10,363 nt of DNA, taken from positions 1 to 10,363 of the forward strand of contig JBJOKR010000175.1 of assembly GCA_046045995.1 (NCBI GenBank). Direction: 5' to 3'. The number at the start of each line of letters is the position of its first letter. Within the stretch, counting starts at the first letter, position 1. The DNA is from Indioceanicola sp046045995. Lineage in GTDB: Bacteria > Pseudomonadota > Alphaproteobacteria > Azospirillales > Azospirillaceae. Below the pieces are notes generated by a model. That model was not told the DNA's origin. It did not search any database and was given only the letters and a program-made list of their open reading frames with translations. Shown here one piece after another: positions 7,052 to 10,363 of the stretch. A program made the position numbers and the translations under genes.

Positions 7052-7080
7052 TTGAGAACCGCCGACGACTCACCGATATA
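7052..7080 (+). promoter_or_regulatory. Putative promoter of the acyl-CoA synthetase gene
   Basis: TTGAGA (7052-7057) is followed after 17 bp by GATATA (7075-7080). The -35 is good and the -10 only fair; shifting to TATAGG improves the -10 but lengthens the spacer to 19. The implied leader is about 50 bases and contains a 6-bp hairpin (7091-7096/7103-7108) just before the ribosome binding site. Confidence 0.35.
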
Positions 7081-7123
7081 GGGCGGAACTCCGCGGGAAC
7101 GGCCGCGGTGTGCAGTCCATAAA

Positions 7124-7135
7124 GAGGGAGGGGGG
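7124..7135 (+). promoter_or_regulatory. Strong purine-rich ribosome binding site of the acyl-CoA synthetase gene
   Basis: GAGGGAGGGGGG is an uninterrupted purine tract ending two bases before the ATG at 7138. Its GGAG core lies about seven bases upstream, so this start is well supported. Confidence 0.8.
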
Positions 7136-7137
7136 AC

Positions 7138-8865
7138 ATGGCCGAAGCGGCCGCTCGTCCGATCGACGCGCAGAGCACGACCCATATCTGGGAGAAGAGC
7201 TATCCCCCGGGTGTGAACTGGCATGTTCCCGTTCCGCAGGGATCGATGGTGGAGCTTTTCGACGGTGCTGTCGCGAAGTTCGGGGCCCGTCCCTGCATCG
7301 ACTTCCTGGACAAGAAATACACCTATGCCGAAGCCGGCGACCTGGTGAACCGGATCGCCCGCGGGTTGCAGGACATGGGCGTGAAGAAGGGCGACAAGGT
7401 GGGCTTGTTCCTGCCCAACACGCCCTATTCCGTGATCTTCTATTTCGGCATCATGAAGGCCGGCGGCACGGTCGTGAATTTCAACCCGCTCTATGCCGAG
7501 CGGGAGATCGAGCACATGATCGCCGACAGCGAGACCGATATCATGGTCACGCTGGACCTGAAGGTCACCTTCGACAAGCTGGCGAAGATGATCGGGCGCA
7601 CCCGCCTGCGCACCATCATCGCCTGCCCCATGGCCTCGATCCTGCCCTTCCCGAAGAACCTGCTGTTCCCCTTCGTCAAGAAGAAGGAAATCGCCGACAC
7701 CTCCGTCGTCGGCCAGCATCTGAAGCCCTACAAGGCGCTGATCGCCAACGCCGGGAATCCGGTGCCGGTGCCGGTGGCGCCGCTGGATGACGTGGCGGTG
7801 CTGCAGTACACCGGCGGCACCACGGGCGTGCCCAAGGGGGCCATGCTGACCCACGGCAACCTGTCCGCCAACTCCCATCAGGCGGCCCTGTGGTTCCCCG
7901 GTGCGGAGGAGGGGGCGGAGCGTATGCTGGCCGTGCTGCCCTTCTTCCATGTCTTCGCCATGACCGGCTGCATGAACTGGCCGATCCTGAAGGGGGCGGA
8001 GATCATCATGCTGCCCCGGTTCGAACTGGACCAGGTGCTTCAAACCATCCAGAAGAAGCGGCCGACCCTGTTCCCGGCGGTGCCCACGATCTATACCGCC
8101 ATCAACAATCACAAGGACCGGGACAAGTACGACCTCTCCTCCATCAAGTTCTGCATCTCCGGCGGCGCCCCGCTGCCGGTGGAGGTGAAGGCGGAATTCG
8201 AGAAGGTGACGGGCTGCAAGCTGGTGGAGGGCTACGGCCTGTCCGAAAGCTCCCCCGTCGCGACAACGAACCCGGTGGGTGGTGTCAGCAAGCCCGGGTC
8301 CATCGGCCTGCCCCTGCCCGGCACCCTGATCGAGATCATGTCCCTGGAGGACCGGACCCAGCCCGTCACCCGTGGCGAGCGGGGGGAGATCTGCATCCGC
8401 GGTCCCCAGGTGATGAAGGGCTATTGGAAAAAGCAGGAGGAGACGGCGAACACCCTGGTCGACGGCCGCCTGCACACCGGCGATGTCGGCTATATGGACG
8501 AGGAGGGCTATACCTTCATCGTCGACCGCATCAAGGACATGATCCTGGCCGGCGGCTACAACGTCTATCCCCGCAATGTGGAAGAGGCGATCTACCAGCA
8601 CCAGGCCGTGGCCGAGGTGATCGTGCTGGGCGTGCCCGACCCCTATCGCGGCCAGACCGTGAAGGCCTATATCAAGGTGCGGGAGGGGGCGACGTTGACG
8701 GTGGAGGAGCTGAAATCCTTCCTGGCCGACAAGCTGAGCCCGATCGAAATGCCGAAGCTGTACGAATTCCGGGCCGAACTGCCCAAGACCATGATTGGCA
8801 AGCTGTCCCGCAAGGCGCTGCTGGACGAAATGGCGGCGGCAGAAAAGGAAAAGGCGACCGCGTGA
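7138..8865 (+). CDS. fadD: Long-chain fatty acid--CoA ligase (FadD type)
   Basis: Adenylate-forming enzyme that activates fatty acids with ATP and CoA to acyl-CoA, feeding beta-oxidation or lipid synthesis; FadD-type enzymes work at the inner face of the cytoplasmic membrane. It has 575 residues, against 561 in E. coli FadD. Seen: the P-loop-like YTGGTTGVPKG (224-234); LPFFHVFAMTGCMN (267-280) lining the substrate region; the adenine motif SGGAPLP (341-347); EGYGLSESSPV (364-374); LHTGDVGYMDEEGYTFIVDRIKDMI (445-469), including the hinge; GGYNVYPRNVEE (472-483); and the C-terminal catalytic lysine K555 in PKTMIGKLSRK. All key residues are present. It stands alone with its own promoter candidate, a strong ribosome binding site and terminators behind. 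Sequence supports a long-chain ligase, but chain-length preference is inferred, and medium-chain or aryl-CoA ligases share these motifs. Confidence 0.92.
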   Translation: MAEAAARPIDAQSTTHIWEKSYPPGVNWHVPVPQGSMVELFDGAVAKFGARPCIDFLDKKYTYAEAGDLVNRIARGLQDMGVKKGDKVGLFLPNTPYSVIFYFGIMKAGGTVVNFNPLYAEREIEHMIADSETDIMVTLDLKVTFDKLAKMIGRTRLRTIIACPMASILPFPKNLLFPFVKKKEIADTSVVGQHLKPYKALIANAGNPVPVPVAPLDDVAVLQYTGGTTGVPKGAMLTHGNLSANSHQAALWFPGAEEGAERMLAVLPFFHVFAMTGCMNWPILKGAEIIMLPRFELDQVLQTIQKKRPTLFPAVPTIYTAINNHKDRDKYDLSSIKFCISGGAPLPVEVKAEFEKVTGCKLVEGYGLSESSPVATTNPVGGVSKPGSIGLPLPGTLIEIMSLEDRTQPVTRGERGEICIRGPQVMKGYWKKQEETANTLVDGRLHTGDVGYMDEEGYTFIVDRIKDMILAGGYNVYPRNVEEAIYQHQAVAEVIVLGVPDPYRGQTVKAYIKVREGATLTVEELKSFLADKLSPIEMPKLYEFRAELPKTMIGKLSRKALLDEMAAAEKEKATA

Positions 8866-8905
8866 GACGAGGCATCTGAAAGCAAGTGCCAGGGTAGGTT
8901 GAAAT

Positions 8906-8930
8906 CCCCTCTTCCTCAATGGGAGAGGGG
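8906..8930. repeat. 10-bp hairpin 40 bases after the acyl-CoA synthetase stop
   Basis: CCCCTCTTCC (8906-8915) pairs with GGGAGAGGGG (8921-8930), with one G-U pair and loop TCAAT. Only TGTTT follows, so it would be a weak terminator at best. CCCTCT...AGAGGG hairpins of this style are often dispersed intergenic repeats in GC-rich proteobacteria; whether this one is cannot be judged from one copy. Confidence 0.5.
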
Positions 8931-8990
8931 TGTTTCGACCCTCTCGGCAAGATTGGGCCCATGTCTTTGCGTTACTCGACGCGAATGGTC

Positions 8991-9021
8991 GGGGGCGTTC
9001 CGGAAGGGGCGCCCCTTTTTT
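8991..9021 (+). terminator. Rho-independent terminator of the acyl-CoA synthetase gene
   Basis: GGGGCG (8992-8997) pairs with CGCCCC (9010-9015) around a 12-base loop that itself contains the palindrome TTCCGGAA. Six T follow at 9016-9021. A competing fold uses the compact palindrome GGGGCGCCCC (9006-9015), but that has no loop. It lies about 125 bases after the stop codon and before the next promoter. Confidence 0.8.
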
Positions 9022-9110
9022 GTCACCCGGTCCCCCGCCCATCGCCAGAAACCCGCCACAGGATCGGGCTAGGATCATCGTCGGGTCGTGTGGGGGTTGT
9101 ATGCCGGTGT

Positions 9111-9139
9111 TTGGCGACGCGGCCAAGATTTGGTAGTAT
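9111..9139 (+). promoter_or_regulatory. Putative sigma70-type promoter of the SYLF gene
   Basis: TTGGCG (9111-9116) and TAGTAT (9134-9139) are separated by 17 bp, each matching consensus at four of six bases. Transcription would begin near 9146, giving a leader of about 37 bases that contains the AGGAG at 9171-9175. Confidence 0.5.
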
Positions 9140-9170
9140 GCCGCCCCGACACCTCCATTGCTTGGGTTTC

Positions 9171-9175
9171 AGGAG
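9171..9175 (+). promoter_or_regulatory. Ribosome binding site that fixes the SYLF gene start
   Basis: AGGAG ends seven bases before the ATG at 9183, ideal spacing. It decides for this start over the much longer open frame upstream, and the protein then begins with a proper signal peptide. Confidence 0.8.
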
Positions 9176-9182
9176 AGAGATC

Positions 9183-9875
9183 ATGGTGACCATCGGCAGA
9201 CGGCGGCTTCTGGGATTGATGCTGGCGGGGGTTTCCGCCGCGACCCTTGCCATCCCCGGCCCCGCCCTGGCACTCACCGAACCCGAACTGCTGGTGGAAC
9301 GGGCGCGGGTGACGGCGCTGACCCTGTTGACCGACCCGCAATACACCGATCTTCAGAACCTGGTGAAGCGGGCGCGGGCCGTGTTGATCCTGCCCAATGT
9401 GATCCAGGCCGGGTTCTTCATCGGCGGCGGCGGGGGCAGCGGTGTTCTGGTCGCCCGCGGCGATGACGGGAACTGGTCCGGCCCCGCCTTCTACACCATG
9501 GCGGAGGCAAGCTTTGGCCTGCAATTCGGCGGCCAGTCCAGTGAGATGATGATCGTCATCATGACCCAGAAGGGGCTGGATGCGGTGATCGATCGCAAGG
9601 TGAAGCTGGGGGCCGATGCCAATGTGGCCATCGGTGAGCTGGGGACCAGTGTCGGTGCAGGCACCGGGGTTGGCCTGTCTGCGGACATGTATGTCTATGC
9701 CCGCAGCGCCGGCCTGTTCGGCGGGGCGGCGGTGGAAGGCTCCGTCCTGGCACCGCGGCAGGAATGGAACGACAGCTTCTATGGCCAGCGGACCAATCCG
9801 CGCGCCATCCTGGTGGACCGCCAGTTCTTCCGGCCGGAGGCGCAGGCCCTGGCCTCCGCCCTTACCTCGCGCTAG
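9183..9875 (+). CDS. Exported SYLF-domain (YSC84 family) lipid-binding protein
   Basis: The 230-residue protein belongs to the SYLF/YSC84 family, whose eukaryotic members bind phosphoinositides; the bacterial role is poorly defined, but the proteins are usually exported. Seen: a signal peptide with a basic GRRRLLGLM start, a hydrophobic stretch (about 9-24) and a likely cleavage after ALA at residue 30. RRxLL resembles a Tat signal, although Sec export is equally possible. There is no cysteine in the protein, so it is not a lipoprotein, unlike some bacterial relatives. The SYLF domain spans about residues 55-225: AVLILPNVIQAGFFIGGGGGSGVL is split over 61-84, then the GPAFYTMAEASFGLQFGGQ region (about 100-118), MTQKGLDAVI, the Gly-rich SVGAGTGVG, a GLFGGAAVEG motif and a late SFYGQRTNPRAIL. 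The size and motif order are normal for the family. It is a single gene with its own promoter and converges on the PagL-like gene. Confidence 0.88.
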   Translation: MVTIGRRRLLGLMLAGVSAATLAIPGPALALTEPELLVERARVTALTLLTDPQYTDLQNLVKRARAVLILPNVIQAGFFIGGGGGSGVLVARGDDGNWSGPAFYTMAEASFGLQFGGQSSEMMIVIMTQKGLDAVIDRKVKLGADANVAIGELGTSVGAGTGVGLSADMYVYARSAGLFGGAAVEGSVLAPRQEWNDSFYGQRTNPRAILVDRQFFRPEAQALASALTSR

Positions 9876-9896
9876 CCCTCGCGCTAGCCCTCGGGC
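9866..9896. repeat. 12-bp tandem repeat across the SYLF gene stop codon
   Basis: CTCGCGCTAGCC occurs twice exactly (9866-9877 and 9878-9889) and a third partial, diverged copy follows (9890-9896). The TAG stop of the SYLF gene (9873-9875) is in the first copy. Each full copy contains the palindrome GCTAGC (9871-9876 and 9883-9888), which could pair with each other across six bases. It fills nearly the whole gap between the two convergent stops. Confidence 0.8.
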
Positions 9897-10363
9897 TCAC
9901 CAGGCGACCGGCAAATGGAGGTAGAGGGTCACCACCTCCGCCCCCGGGTTGCGTCGGGTCAGGCCCGCATTGGACAGATGGCCGAAGGCCAAGCTGATCC
10001 GCCCGCCCGAATCCATCTGCCACCCCACCTCGATCGACGACCGGAACTCCACCACGCTGCCCAGGTCCTTGCCATGGGCGGCGTGGTGCAGCCCGCTGCC
10101 GATGCTGGGGGTGACCACCATCGGGCCCAGCACCAGATCCAGCGCCAATCCGCCCAGAAGATAGGCGCCGCCATCGCTGGTCACCTCCAGCCCCGCCAGG
10201 GAGCGGAGCAGGAACACGCCCTCCGCGAACCCGGCCAGGACCGGGCGGTATTCCAGCCGTAGATCGGCCGCCTGATCGCGGGGCGAATTCCGCACCACAT
10301 CGAACCGCCCCGCCCCCAGGCTGACCAGATCCACCGGCGTGCCGCCCGCCTGACCGGTGCCGG
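9897..10363 (-). CDS. pagL: PagL-like lipid A 3-O-deacylase (acyloxyacyl hydrolase family), 5' truncated by window edge
   Basis: Outer-membrane beta-barrel esterase family that removes the 3-position acyl chain from lipid A, which changes outer-membrane permeability and immune recognition. The frame is open from the right edge, so the signal peptide and first strand are missing; a GTG at 10334 is an internal Val in TPVDLVSLGAG. Counting from that GTG, 145 residues are visible. Seen: barrel strands such as FDVVRN, ADLRLEYRPV and GGAYLLGGLALDLVLG; the GSGLHHAA segment at 80-87; and the signature GHLSNAG with H119, S121 and E133. His, Ser at +2 and Glu at +14 reproduce the spacing of the known PagL triad (His126, Ser128, Glu140 in the Pseudomonas enzyme). 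The protein ends LPVAW, an aromatic C-terminus as expected for a barrel. Convergent with the SYLF gene, with 21 bp between stops. Confidence 0.85.
   Translation of the reverse strand, partial: GTGQAGGTPVDLVSLGAGRFDVVRNSPRDQAADLRLEYRPVLAGFAEGVFLLRSLAGLEVTSDGGAYLLGGLALDLVLGPMVVTPSIGSGLHHAAHGKDLGSVVEFRSSIEVGWQMDSGGRISLAFGHLSNAGLTRRNPGAEVVTLYLHLPVAW

Larger units (their letters stand above)
8866..9182. other. Gap between acyl-CoA synthetase and SYLF genes, no gene seen
   Basis: These 317 bases hold no convincing gene. From left to right there are: a 10-bp hairpin at 8906-8930, an intrinsic terminator at 8991-9021, a promoter candidate at 9111-9139 and a ribosome binding site at 9171-9175. The frame of the SYLF gene stays open back to 8919, but that upstream translation has no protein-like character and crosses the terminator, so it is not taken as coding. 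Confidence 0.7.

Noticed and set aside
6922..9126. Open frame of 734 codons on the minus strand opposite the acyl-CoA synthetase gene
   Set aside because: Its translation is rich in His, Gly, Arg and Gln with no domain pattern, as expected when a high-GC3 gene is read on its complementary strand. The plus-strand gene has complete catalytic motifs and a strong ribosome binding site.
8919..9182. Longer N-terminus for the SYLF protein
   Set aside because: The open frame crosses a terminator and the promoter, and the good Shine-Dalgarno plus signal peptide both place the start at 9183.
1..10363. Defence, phage or mobile-element system
   Set aside because: Every sizeable gene belongs to a housekeeping or envelope family. 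I saw no transposase, integrase, nuclease, reverse transcriptase, toxin-antitoxin pair or CRISPR-like spaced repeats, and no shift in base composition.

Overview
The window looks like ordinary chromosome from a GC-rich Gram-negative bacterium, most likely an alphaproteobacterium near Azospirillaceae/Rhodospirillales. I infer this from the strong G/C third-position bias, the outer-membrane proteins (a TonB-dependent receptor and a PagL-type lipid A deacylase), a two-domain cold-shock protein and an overlapping pabB-pabC pair. I see no phage, transposase, CRISPR, rRNA or tRNA sequence. Most genes are recognisable housekeeping or envelope families, and I found no convincing new multi-gene system. 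The most interesting signals are in the short intergenic regions.

Layout. (1) 1-1867 (+): C-terminal part of a TonB-dependent outer-membrane receptor whose plug domain lies off the left edge, followed by a strong, probably bidirectional terminator. (2) 1999-2091: a tight cluster of four hairpins, the last a perfect 13-bp inverted repeat, between the convergent receptor gene and sppA. (3) 2131-3933 (-): sppA, a 67K-type signal peptide peptidase. (4) 3934-4101: a divergent promoter region with a 20-bp-period direct repeat and a good promoter placed so that pabB may be transcribed leaderless. (5) 4102-6311 (+): pabB and pabC overlap by ATGA. Together they make p-aminobenzoate from chorismate for folate, with glutamine amidotransferase PabA/TrpG supplied from elsewhere. 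(6) 6328-6894 (-): a protein with two cold-shock domains, converging on pabC with a 16-bp gap. (7) 7138-8865 (+): a FadD-type long-chain acyl-CoA synthetase with a purine-rich ribosome binding site. (8) 8866-9182: a 317-bp gap holding two hairpins (the second a classical terminator) and a promoter for the next gene. (9) 9183-9875 (+): an exported SYLF/YSC84-domain protein. (10) 9897-10363 (-): the C-terminal part of a PagL-like lipid A 3-O-deacylase, running off the right edge and converging on the SYLF gene across a 12-bp tandem repeat.

Functional links. Only pabB-pabC is a clear operon. The receptor, SppA, SYLF protein and PagL-like enzyme all act at the envelope, but they sit in separate transcription units, so no shared pathway is claimed.
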